Of a DNA stretch of 64,000 nucleotides, positions 32,601 to 41,900 are shown piece after piece; the first letter of the stretch is position 1; each line of letters starts with the position of its first letter. The notes under the pieces were generated by a model. It was not told the DNA's origin. It saw only the letters and a list, made by a program, of their open reading frames with translations, and did no database searches. Where the stretch lies: positions 11,839,501 through 11,903,500 of the forward strand of contig JAYKKT010000061.1 in NCBI GenBank assembly GCA_036023115.1. Direction: 5' to 3'. A program made the position numbers and the translations under genes. This DNA comes from Brasenia schreberi (lineage: Eukaryota > Streptophyta > Magnoliopsida > Nymphaeales > Cabombaceae).

Positions 32601-35600
32601 TGCGTATACACATCAATCCATTGAGTGGGCATTTCACAGCTTCACTATTTTAGGGTTCACCTTACACGACTTCCATTGAGTTGAACATGATCAGCGTGTG
32701 TGAGGCTTAGCTTAGCCTGTGAAGTGAGCATGTCATCATAGTTACACATCAAAAATTCCTATTTCGATCAAGCAACTCAGAAGTAATGATGACCTGATTT
32801 TGACCCATAACATCCATCCATTGTCCTTCTATTTCAAACCATTTCAAGAATTAGTTAAAAAGCTAGTCTCCAATAAGAGAAAAAGAGGATATCATCAAGT
32901 AACAATATCACATCACTAAGGTATCATAGACTCAATAATAAAAAAAATGGAGCTCATTGTTTTGCTCACATATAAAAATGAGCAAATATGCCAACTACAT
33001 GTACAAAGATAACAATTTGTTAATTTTGATATATTAGAGGAGTGGATTATGGAAGATAACGAAGAAAATGCACTCCTAACCGAAGAAGACATTGCATGAA
33101 TTAATTTGGAAGGTGTGCAACAACATCATCAAGGAAATGAAGATTTTTATTTTGAAGCAGAAGATGGTGAGGATCTTCAGTAACGAGAAGATGAAGATTA
33201 TTTAGTTGATGATCCTTATTACAATATGTAAATGTAAATGTATTTCACTTTTTGCTTCAAAATATGTATTTTTTTTTCAATTTTTGAATGGTGAATGATG
33301 AATATGTACTAATATGTACTAAACTTTACATTATATGAACTCTTTGTAATTATCAGATTTTTTCTATTTTTTTAGATTTTTACTAATTTTTAGTATTAAA
33401 TTACGATACACTATGATACAATCATATCGTATCATGGACCAAAACGATACACAATACGATACGCGTCAAACAACACTACTCTTGAGCCTAACCATGGGCT
33501 TGAGCCACTAAAATATGGCCTCTAATAAGCCAAGGTGAAGTTTCAAAGGTCAATTATTGAGAAGGTAAAAGGGTTATACGAACTTTCCAAATTAAGAAAG
33601 TTTTTATAAACAAGGTCCACTAATTTAGGTCTAGGTTTGGATGAAGATCCAAGCCATGGTGGACCTAGAGTGATGAGGTGGCAATTAACCACAAGTGTTG
33701 GAGAATAACTCATCACGAGTTGGTGTTGAACCTATGCAAGTCGGCAACTAACTGTTAAGGATAGCTGATTACAAGTTGGCATCAACTTTGCTCGGCTTGG
33801 CAATAACTCATTGCCAGCCAAGCTCCAACCATTTACGAGTTGGCAGTAGAAGGATCCTCACCACTCATATGCTTGGATGAAAGGTTGTAATGACTTGCGA
33901 GAGCCTACAAATACTCCATGCACCCCTGTTGTGAAGAAATCTTGATGAATGCAATTTGATTCTGTCTGATTTCTCTCTAAGTTCTCTCTAGAATTCGTGT
34001 AAAGCTTTCCTAGATTAGGCTAGGGGCTCTTGATCTTACATGGTCTAGGCAAGGGTAATACCTTAACTAGATTGGATAAGGTATGGAGAACATTTCTTTC
34101 TCCTAATCTCTCTTTTTTCTCTCATATTCACTCTACATAACTCTACCACTCCATTCTCTCTCAAGAATCTTCCTCTAACTACAAACCGCATGGATCCGGC
34201 TTGAAACTCTTGGGCAAAAGAAGATGTGATCCTTAACTCATAACAAATGGACCTTTAGGTAGGGCAGTGTAATCAAAGGCACTAGCCAGCAAGTACTGCA
34301 ACAGCTAGATTAACTAACCGTTGCAGTAGCCAATGGCTAGATTAACTAACCGTTGTACCCTGCAGACCAGCAAAAACAAATGTAGGAAAAGAAAAAAGAC
34401 AAAGAAAGTTACATATTTAAGTCCTATTACATTCTAAAAGTGAAAAAATATATATTTTAACAGCAGGATGCTAGTTTCATGTTTAAAAAAAATTAAAGAA
34501 CAAACATTTATCATGCAACTCCTTTATGTATGCCAAAGATACTTCTTTGTGAAACAAAGACCTTTTTCTGCTTCTGGTACTTCAGGGAAAAGTGCATTGA
34601 TCACTCATACTTGTGTGTATCTTTTTCAATCATTATGCCACATCCTTGTCACTTTGAGAAAAATTTTGTATCCGGTTTCATTTATTTTGTTGACTTCTCT
34701 AGTAATTTTGCTGACCTTTCTTGTCATCAAGGAATATATGAGGCAGTAAATGGTGACTTCTTGGATGCGTGGAGTTTATCACTGCTAAACCCTTATATGG
34801 TTTGTGATGTATCAACTGTTACTTGGATGCCTTTCCTTTCTTTGATGCTTGAGATGATTCTTATAAAAATTTCTTGCAGCCAAACTTGAGCTCATCTTGG
34901 CTTTTTCAACGAGCAATGTCAGCACAGCAAAATGCAAATGTGTCTGCTAACTTCATAAATGAACTTCTCTACGTTAATTTCCAATCTATGGAGGTTTGCA
35001 CATATCTGAATAAAAACTGAAGTTTACCCTGGATGAACGGATAAGCCTTCTAAGGGTCATTTTTTAAAACTTTATTTAGAATCTGGGGGATTCAGTCCTT
35101 CGTCCGTTTCTTCAGGTATTTTACTTTTGGAAGTGAGAATTTCATTTTAAATGTTATTATCTGATCTTTCCTGTGTTTTCAAGTGTGAACCCATCTTTAT
35201 CTGTAAAATTCAAGTATTCTTCCTCTTAGCACTATGATGTTGTAACAGGACGTAGTGCAGTTTTGGCCACTTGCAAAGACATTAGGAACCATTATGCTTA
35301 GCGAACCACAAATCCTTCCATCTATTTTCAAGCAGGTGAGACAACGGAGATATTCAGTCTTTTGTATTACTGAGGATCTTCATTATCTACATTATAGATG
35401 AGTAACTTTTTAGAAGGGTGCTTCTTTGTGTTTACATGTCCGTTTGCATTCTTGCTTCTGTGTATGTGTATTGTGGTTCCTTTGCATGTGCGAATCATTA
35501 GTTGACTGTAACAAGTCCACGGTAACCCTTTTCCCTTAACAAGATCGACAGTCCATGGTAACCTTTGCATGCTAGAATACCAATATGTACTTTTCTAGGC

Positions 35601-36729
35601 CCAATTTCTTCTGCTTTTCTAGCAAGAGGAAATTTCATCACTTTTTCCATGAAAACCTATAGGGTGTCACCGTTGTGGAGATTCTCAACTGTTGCGTTAC
35701 CATCTCTATCTTGGGACATGGTTTTTGTTTATCTAAATCCTGGTTGGATATCGTAGAAATAAAACTTGGTGGAACCTCATTAATTACGCATCTTCCATAT
35801 ATCCCATGGCTTTAGCATTTCTTATCACGGCGTGCCACACCACGCAGATATGTCACATTGTGTAGCAGAAATATAGATTATGAAATAAATGTAACTCAAG
35901 GAGTAGATAGAAGATACTGAATAAGACAAATTACCTTTTTGCTTTTTGGGGAGACGTGAACAAATTAGGCATAACTGCAGAATAATTGTAGTGCTTATCA
36001 ACATATTCCAGTAGCTAGTTATCAACATATTCCTGATTTTGATAGTAAGAGACATGAAAGGATTCTTTTCTATTGTTAAGGGATTTCTGATATTATTCTT
36101 CATGTGATATTGTTCTTTATGTGTTAAGATTTCCTATTAGAATGATCAATCATTGAGCTTTTCTTATGTTGGACAAATTAATTCAATATTTCCACTGAAG
36201 AAAGTGATATGTTCAGTTGACGATTGTTGTTTATATTAGTTTTATGTGCCATAAACCGTACATTGCATAATCTAAGCTCTGCAAAGTTTTACCTTTTCTA
36301 TCGTTTTTTGTTCCATTCCGGTTTCTTGTTTGAGCTGGCTTGTATCTTTTCATTAGTATGAAGGTACCTACTCATCTTTGTCATGTATTTCTGCCGTTTG
36401 TCTTCACCCCAATTTAAATTATTTCGCTGCATGAACTCTTATCGACATAATACGCAGGTTGGAATTCCTGTAATTCTTGATTGGCTGGTTCACTTTGTGT
36501 TCCTTGGTTACTACACATTTCTTTCGACTTCGGTGGACCCCATCATGAGGTAATTCAGAAATAACATATTTCTCGCTGAGAATGAAAATTGTGCTATGAC
36601 ATAAAATGTTTGCATATAATCGCTTTATCTAGGCCATGGATAAGGAAACTTCCAAGTAAGGCAAAATTTACATGGCGAAGGCACCTAGAGGCTTGGAAGT
36701 ATGGCGCTGGTTTGGATTATAAGCAGTAA
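20688..36729 (+). CDS. FAD-dependent oxidoreductase (geranylgeranyl reductase / lycopene cyclase-like), 3' half, nine exons
   Basis: Exons: 20688-20755, 21491-21524, 22449-22533, 34732-34799, 34880-34993, 35080-35115, 35249-35335, 36458-36549, 36633-36729 (TAA stop). All introns are GT-AG and every junction keeps the frame, giving about 226 residues. Key blocks are [37 protein letters not shown] (flavin-binding GDA-G with the following P and GGFGS), [45 protein letters not shown], then a hydrophobic stretch ([15 protein letters not shown], possible membrane contact) and the end [15 protein letters not shown]. The GDASG...FGGFGS pattern fits plant FAD oxidoreductases of this superfamily; substrate unknown. 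The N-terminal GxGxxG half is not in the window, so earlier exons lie left of a nest of more than 20 kb or are lost. Intron 22534-34731 (12.2 kb) holds several mobile elements. Confidence 0.8.
21525..22433 (+). repeat. Three tandem 303-bp copies of an intron segment
   Basis: Units start at 21525, 21828 and 22131 and differ at only a few bases. The first unit begins exactly at the GT donor of the oxidoreductase intron, and the last ends 15 bases before the AG acceptor at 22448. The exons on each side are single copy. Each unit after the first keeps a GTACAT start, but the preceding bases (GCCAA instead of GTGCA) differ, so the internal GTs are unlikely donors. Confidence 0.97.
24018..27284 (+). 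mobile_element. Full-length RTE LINE C inserted into LINE B
   Basis: Complete element of 3,267 bp from ACTCCGCCCATGTAAGGG to GGCTTAGTTGTTGTTGT. It is flanked by 16-bp duplications of LINE B sequence (ATACATATCTCTTATA at 24002-24017, ATACATGTCTCTTATA at 27285-27300). Open pieces are endonuclease 24459-25028, linker 25128-25565, RT 25504-26067 and 26131-26892, and tail 27024-27257. It keeps [27 protein letters not shown] and [11 protein letters not shown]. Breaks are TAA for Gln at 25026-25028, an extra A near 25540, TGA for Trp at 26065-26067 and 26890-26892, and a 10-base deletion at 27015/27016. All are shared with LINE A. Confidence 0.97.
28575..29308 (-). mobile_element. 5'-truncated RTE LINE D inserted into LINE B
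   Basis: 734 bp, antisense, with tail (CAA)n at its left end and flanked by a perfect 17-bp duplication (CTATAAAGAGATCAAAT at 28558-28574 and 29309-29325). It encodes the C-terminal 179 residues (28605-29144: [14 protein letters not shown] to HRADPV) and stops short in the RT. The last 9 bases at the 5' junction (29300-29308) are not LINE sequence at that position; they resemble a nearby LINE segment and look like filler. Confidence 0.95.
30165..30802 (+). pseudogene. copia-3 RNase H fragment
   Basis: C-terminal end of a third copia element: [53 protein letters not shown], then with frame changes [25 protein letters not shown] and [14 protein letters not shown]. Asp of DADW is conserved as NADW, so one acid is lost. 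It ends [10 protein letters not shown] before a GAGGAG polypurine tract. All upstream parts are missing; it abuts the 5' end of LINE B. Confidence 0.85.
30804..31190 (+). mobile_element. copia-3 3' LTR (right end uncertain)
   Basis: Starts TGTTGAGGGGTATATATGG directly after the polypurine tract. It contains AT-rich promoter-like sequence and an AGAGAAAGAGAGG stretch as in other LTRs here. No clear CA end or target duplication was found, so the right boundary is a guess. Confidence 0.5.
31191..31885. other. Intron sequence, unassigned
   Basis: No gene is seen. Short open stretches at 31440-31620 are polar and acidic and could be decayed retroelement coding. With 33487-34260 it may form one degraded retrotransposon end split by the hAT insertion (TGTTATAACCCGAC near 31807), but no terminal repeat or tract proves this. 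Confidence 0.3.
31894..33478 (+). mobile_element. Non-autonomous hAT element with 8-bp target duplication
   Basis: 1,585 bp bounded by perfect 8-bp direct repeats CTCTTGAG (31886-31893, 33479-33486), the hallmark length for hAT. Ends are inverted: TAGTGTTATCCG on the left and TAGTGTTGTTTG read from the right. Both subterminal regions are packed with CGTATCGTATCG-type repeats in both orientations (31900-32030 and 33410-33465), as in hAT transposase-binding regions. Only a decayed transposase tail remains. The middle (about 32190-33020) matches nothing else recognised in the window and may be captured sequence. Confidence 0.93.
33027..33231 (+). pseudogene. hAT transposase C-terminal remnant
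   Basis: Plus-strand relative of the tail at 832-1053. It reads FDILEE-like, [10 protein letters not shown], then TGA in place of Trp, [18 protein letters not shown], a stop in place of Gln, and an acidic end with [11 protein letters not shown]. It also has an insertion after the first block. Similarity continues about 80 bases past the stop. Not functional. Confidence 0.7.
33487..34731. other. Rest of the 12-kb intron, no gene seen
   Basis: Non-coding. 33600-34190 may be LTR-derived (TATA-like ACAAATACTCC at about 33905, T/C-rich end). 34290-34360 holds an imperfect repeat of CTAGATTAACTAACCGTTG. The open frames at 34468-34889 are shadows of intron plus exon. The acceptor ATCAAG precedes the exon at 34732. 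Confidence 0.5.
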
Positions 36730-37330
36730 CCAACACACCAAATCTATCAAACTTGCAGATGAGTGAGGTTCAGTTTGCTGCATGTTCTTCACGTGGACCC
36801 ATCCACATGACTTGAGGGACTTACACCTGTATTATTGTACTTGATTCTTCCATTTATTGGTTTGTGATTGCTGCATCGGGAAGCCTTTCTTGTTCTTGAC
36901 AAAACAATCTTGCAGTTCATAATTTGATTAATTTTCAAGTGAGTCTCATTGGAGATTCAACTGCCACCATTCAAACCCAACTCTTGTTATTTCATCAGAT
37001 TCCACTCCACAGCCATTGTCCCCCTCTCTCTCTCATCCCAAATCACAATCTCCGATGCAAGTTTGAGTAAATGCTATGTCCAGAGAAAATATAGGGAGTG
37101 TACTACCACGGAATTAAGTAGATTCATGTTTTTAGCATCACTTCCACATTTCTTACAAGGATGCGTCAAAAATACAAGCTTATTGCAACTAGATCTTAAT
37201 AGTCAAATTATTCGTTTATGAATGCTGCAGTAGCATGCCATAAGCGAATGAATTTGTATCACAGATTTCATGATGACAATACCATGCCCGTGCTCAATCA
37301 TTTTGTTGTGGATACAAACAAATGAAGCAC
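36730..37330. other. 3' flank of the oxidoreductase gene
   Basis: Presumed 3' UTR and intergenic sequence. An open frame at 36949-37221 starts with a Ser/hydroxyl-rich, plastid-transit-like stretch, but it has no continuation or homologue that I recognise and is not called a gene. Confidence 0.4.
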
Positions 37331-37334
37331 ATCA

Positions 37335-38010
37335 ATCTAGTTAGACAAATGCATAACTTTAGAAGTTTGTATTGGATCGTTATTAGTATAGCTCTTCGCC
37401 AAGATTACAAGATTATATATCACTAAGGATCTTACCCGCAGTAGCAATATGTAGAATACCAATAGGTAGGCAGTATTTTACACCCCTTTCAATCACTGAT
37501 TTTCTCCTTCCACGAGTTCACAAATGAATAGTACGAATGGTTTATTCTGTACGCTTCAGATGCTATAGGCTTACTTCAGCTTCGTGAGACCACAGTGTTT
37601 CTCTTCAATCTGCAGACCTGACTCCAAATCTTTTGGAAAGCTCCCTGACTATAGGCTTTTCATGAGTACTATTTACCCTTGAGTGTGCTGCCTGCTTCGG
37701 TATTCTCTCAACCTGAAACCACAATATTGCCATTAGCTACCTGAACCACAATCAGTAAACCCAAAGCTTGGCTTCAACTTACCCACATTCTAAGTGGAGC
37801 AAAACATTGTCTGAAGACTTCAAATTTGGGTTGAAGGAGGTCCTTTCCTTTCACTTTAATATCATCACTCTTTCCCCCCATAAAGAAATGAAGCAAAAAT
37901 AGTTAAAACTTGTTTAACATGGATGTAACACCAGAGTTATTGAACTTTCAGATTACAAATTCAAACAAAACCGGAAAGGAAAAAGAACGGTAACAGCTAT
38001 CTATGCCAAG
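37335..38010. repeat. Diverged local duplication, copy 1
   Basis: About 680 bp related in the same orientation to 39215-39955. Shared blocks include TAGTTAGACAAA, GAGGATCTTAC-like, CTCTCAACCTGA, ATTCTAAGTG and TCCTTTCCTTTCA. Similarity is patchy, so the event is old. Confidence 0.8.
37605..37712 (-). CDS. Possible last exon of an unrecognised minus-strand gene
   Basis: Behind an acceptor (GTGGTTTCAG) the minus strand reads 35 residues plus TGA: VERIPKQAAHSRVNST, HEKPIVRELSKRFGVRSAD. The duplicate copy has the same acceptor and VERKMKHHSEGFND then DKPILWSF, ending early, so the frame is partly conserved between copies. A candidate short exon with donor GTAAGT lies at about 37788-37815. I do not recognise the protein and no further exon was tied in. 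It could be a pseudogene. Confidence 0.35.
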   Translation of the reverse strand, partial: VERIPKQAAHSRVNSTHEKPIVRELSKRFGVRSAD

Positions 38011-39214
38011 AAACCCAAATTTAATATATGGCAGAGTTTGTACCGTTCTTGGTTTTGTTTCTTCATTCATGCACCTTAGGCTATGGTTACAGGCAAGTAT
38101 CATACAACACATTTATAGACAAACCAGTCTTTTCATAATTGATTGAAAGGAACACGTTTGCCTTTGAGGGGACAGTCTATTTACCATTCATCTTCTAATT
38201 ACACAGCCTTATGTTAGGTTGTGGTGTTGGCTCATAGGTAAGGCCGCCAAGGCAACTGCCTTAGGCACCCTGCTTCTAAACCCGCTAAGATCAAATCTTC
38301 CAGGCTCCAAAATTTTTAGACTTATAATTTTAAGGACTCAAATTTAGAAATTTCACTTTAGACCTTAACTTCTGTTAGGCCATCCCTGGGTTGTTTTATT
38401 TACTTTGGGAGACATTTCTTGAGTTATAGATAGGAAAATGTGTGTCTGACATTTAAATGGCAATATGATCGACTCATTCTTCAAGCTTGATGATATGACT
38501 AACAAAATCTGATTGGATTTTTCTAATTCTAGAAATTTTGTGGTATACATCACTGTTAATGTGGAGAAATAATTGGGCATGGAGTATCTTACGATGATAT
38601 CTTGGAATATGGGAACACTTTCCTTCTATTTAGCTTCACTTCATTTTGTGATGTCATCTGTGGTGGTATTTTCTGTCTGCGTATACTTTGGTCATTCTAT
38701 GTGAATGTCCTCCTTTGGATTTACTATGTAAGATAACAAGGCGAAACACCAGATATTATTCAGCAGAGCAATATCAATCTCCAAAAGCTGATTTTCTGAA
38801 CATACAACCAAACTGCACATGGTTCTCTCTATAATGCATGTTTACAAGAAAAACACTATAGCAGCTGATTTCCCAATTCAATATTAACAACTAGAAAATC
38901 AAAGCCACAGGACAGCAGATAGGAGAAAATATGAAGATACGAAAGGGAGAAATCAAGGAAGAATCACAACAGAGCTGCCGTGACTACATCCATGGGCAAG
39001 GAGACTCACTTGAAAAGTGGAACTTTCAATGATTACACCAAGAAGAAGAGAAAGCCAAAGAGGCATCAAACAGCAACCCCAATCCTCCTGCCTCTCAACC
39101 AAACCCTCAAAGACCCTTAACAAAACTCTCATGGTAGAGAATTTCTCCAGAACCCTCTCCAAATCCCATGGCTCGTGGTCAATCCCTTTGAACACAATCG
39201 AATAAATCTCATCG
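38011..39214. other. Intergenic sequence, no supported gene
   Basis: No repeat or gene was identified with confidence. Overlapping frames on both strands at 38953-39205 are mutual shadows. 38220-38290 is a short GCC/GGC-rich patch. Confidence 0.5.
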
Positions 39215-39955
39215 ACTAGTTAGACAAACTCTCATAACTTAAGAAGCATGTATTGGATCTATATTCAGCATAGTACATCTCCTTACCAAATTTATGTAAC
39301 ATTGAGGATCTTACAGTAGCAACATGTAGGTAGACAAAGAGGTAACAAGTATTTTATGGTAGCCCTATTAATAAAAGTGTTTTTCAGTAATTTGAAGGTT
39401 TCTACAGAGCATTATGAGGATTGACCTCCTTCACTCATGATTTGTTTATGTTATTTACTCCTTATACATGTTAAGATGAATGGTATAAAGAGTTTATTAT
39501 GTGCGCATATTCTCACACATTACAGGTTTATTTCAGCTTCTCAAGGTCATATTGTCCATCTTCAATGCGGGCTGAGTCCAAATTTTATGCAAAGCTCCAT
39601 AATATAGGTTTGTCATAAGTATCATTGAACCCTTCAGAATGGTGCTTCATTTTCCTCTCAACCTGAGTTAGCAACATTATCACTAACTACCATAAATTGA
39701 CCCAAAGTGTGGGCTCTAAATTACCCAATTCTAAGTGACACAAATTCTCTTAAGGATTCAAATATGCATTGAATCAAATCCTTTCCTTTCAGTTTAATGT
39801 CATCCTCTTTATGCCCTAAAGCAAAGATGAGACAATAATAGTTTTAAGCCCGTAAAAGATGGCCAAAATGCAGGAGTTAATTTCCATATTGATTCACATA
39901 AAGCTAACATCAATACCTAAAAGGAAGAAAACTAATAGCTATCAAATGTCAAAAG
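39215..39955. repeat. Diverged local duplication, copy 2
   Basis: Partner of 37335-38010. On the minus strand it holds the relative of the last exon at about 39600-39680, with a stop after about 25 residues. The ends-only LINE at 39959 inserted at its right edge. Confidence 0.8.
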
Positions 39956-39958
39956 ATA

Positions 39959-40156
39959 ACAACAACAACTAAGCCTTTTCCCATACTAGACGGGGTCAGC
40001 TACATGGATTCTTTGTTTCCATCATGATTTTTGTAATCCATGTTATAAAAATCCGACGAGGTTTTACGCTGGTTGTCAAAAGCCTAACACAACCCTTCTC
40101 TTTTATTCGGGTTTGGGACCGGCAATGCAAGGGTGATCCCTTACATGGACGGAGTT
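39959..40156 (-). mobile_element. 198-bp ends-only RTE LINE derivative with target duplication
   Basis: Antisense. About 60 bp of LINE 3' end (tail, AAGGCTTAG block, GACCCCGTCTAG, HVADPV codons) joins directly to about 135 bp of LINE 5' end (ACATGGATTACAAAAA back to the CTCCGTCCATGTAAGGG terminus). Everything between is absent. It is flanked by its own duplication TATCAAATGTCAAA(A)GATA at 39940-39958 and 40157-40174, so it integrated as a unit in this form or lost its middle after insertion. Confidence 0.9.
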
Positions 40157-40289
40157 TATCAAATGTCAAAGATATTCGAACAAAATGTAGTGCCAGCATT
40201 ATTGTCCTAGAGTTGTACTATTTGGGTTTTGTTCTTTCGATGTTGCATACATCCCTTTTCTTGTCTGCAATATTTCATGAAATATGAAG

Positions 40290-40610
40290 ATATTGGGGCA
40301 GTTAATCATCATTATGTACAAAAGATATCTATAACAAAAATGAAAATGTTGAGGTATGGCCACACAAGGGAAGACCATATCTATAATAAGGTTATTAGAG
40401 ATAAAGTTGGGTAGCACATAAGAAAAGAGACACATTTAAGATTGTTAGTTTGGTGGAGAGGCAACTAAAGGAAGTTCAGTGAACTTTTTAAGAGAGAGAG
40501 AGAGGAAGACTTGAGAAGAAACTACTAACATAATATGATATTTTGGAGATAACTACTAATATGACAAAAGATCACATCCAATGGTGTCAAAGAATCCATG
40601 TAGCTGACCC
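40290..40610 (+). pseudogene. Old RTE LINE 3' end, left half
   Basis: Diverged plus-strand C-terminal LINE sequence (AVNHHYVQKISITKMKML, GHTREDHIYNKVIRDK, and QRIHVADP at 40600). The LINE tail appears after copia-4, at 45415-45460 (AAAGGCTTGGTTGTTGTTA). Copia-4 therefore inserted at GACCC in the LINE 3' end. Confidence 0.8.
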
Positions 40611-40982
40611 TGATAAAAAGAGGGCCACTCAGGCCTAGCCCTGGCCTTTTGGGCCAGGCCCCCAGGGCCATTAGCCATTGGAGGCCCAAGCTTTCAAAGG
40701 CTAGTTGGATAGCCGTTGGGGGGTTGGCATGTCAACCCCTCTTTATTCCCTTTTCACTTCTTGTACTCTCACCTTTACTTCTTCTTTTCTTTATAAATAC
40801 TTCCTAAATCTCATTTTGAACTTCAAGCCTTTCGTGGCTAATCAATAAGGACTATTTATTTAAGTTTGCTTTGTGTTCTTTATTTTTTTTGTGCCCTCGT
40901 TGCACTCGGCTATAGCCTTTTTTAAGGCTTCGTGATAGTTACATTGCTTCCACAATTATATTGGAGCGTCGTCTTCATTACA
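40611..40982 (+). repeat. copia-4 5' LTR
   Basis: TGATAAAAAGAGGGCC... to ...TTCATTACA. It contains TATAAATACTT at about 40792 as probable TATA box and a CAATAAGG polyadenylation-like signal at 40844. The primer-binding site follows directly. The partner LTR at 45033 begins TGTTAGAAAGAGGG. Confidence 0.93.
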
Positions 40983-41099
40983 TGGTATCAGAGTCATTTT
41001 CGATCGTGAAAACACCGATTGTTGCCTCGGAAAGCGTATTGATAGTGCTCTTACTTTGTTGTAAGTTTACCTCTTTATAATTACTTTTCTTCTTGAAAT

Positions 41100-41900
41100 A
41101 TGGATGAAAAAGATGATTTAATTTTCGTTTAACACCTTCAAACTACAAAACATGAGTCCAAACTATGAAAAATTATCTATATTTTAAAAAATTATAGGGT
41201 TATATAAATGGTTCAAAGGTACAACCCTCCATTAATGCTATGCTTGAGAAAAAAGAAGAATATGAAGAAGGCCATCGAATGGTCCTATGAGTGCTGATGA
41301 ATAATATAAATGAGTACACTAATGGACACTTTGGCCGACTTCACTAATGCAAAAGAAGCATGAGAATACTTTAAAAAATCTCATTTGCAAAGTAATGTTG
41401 CTCATAGAATGGCATTAAGAGACAAATTGGTCTCTCTTAGACAAGGAGATAAAGGGATAAACGATTTCTTTGGTGAATATTCTAATATTTGGAACCAACT
41501 ACATGGTTATAGAAAGAAATGTCCACAATGTCTTGATGAGAGACAATGAAGATTTTGTATATCAATTTTTACGAAGTCTCCGAAAAGAATTTGAAGGAGT
41601 TAGGTCATCTCTTATTCATCGGAAGCCATTTCCTACCAAAGAAGAGGTTCTTACCGATCTTCAAATGGCGGAAATAAGAATGAATGAAGCTAGGTTTCAA
41701 AAAGATATCGCTTTTGCCGCATTTAAACCCGGAGCAAATATGAAGGCTTATCGTCCTCCCCATTTCAAAAATGAAGGATCAAGCGAAGCAAGAAAGAGGT
41801 CATTTGTTATCATTGTAAAGAAGCCGGGCACATAAGGCCAAATTGCCCTAAATTGAAAAAGAATGTGGCTTTAATGGAGGAAAATGCTTCATCTTCCATC
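41100..41900 (+). pseudogene. copia-4 gag
   Basis: Begins near ATGGATGAAAAAGATG (41099) with frame breaks. The open piece 41470-41835 matches copia gag (FVYQFLRSLRKEFEGVRSSL, FPTKEEVLTDLQMAE). The zinc knuckle CYHCKEAGHIRPNC (CX2CX4HX4C) is complete at about 41801-41842 but in a shifted frame. Structural nucleocapsid protein; broken. Confidence 0.85.

Noticed and set aside
36949..37221. 90-residue plus-strand frame with a plastid-transit-like N-terminus
   Set aside because: No continuation, no splice-supported partner and no recognisable domain; lies in the 3' flank of the oxidoreductase gene.
38953..39205. Opposing frames of 80 and 62 residues
   Set aside because: Mutual shadows; neither has a splice or homology signal that I can support.
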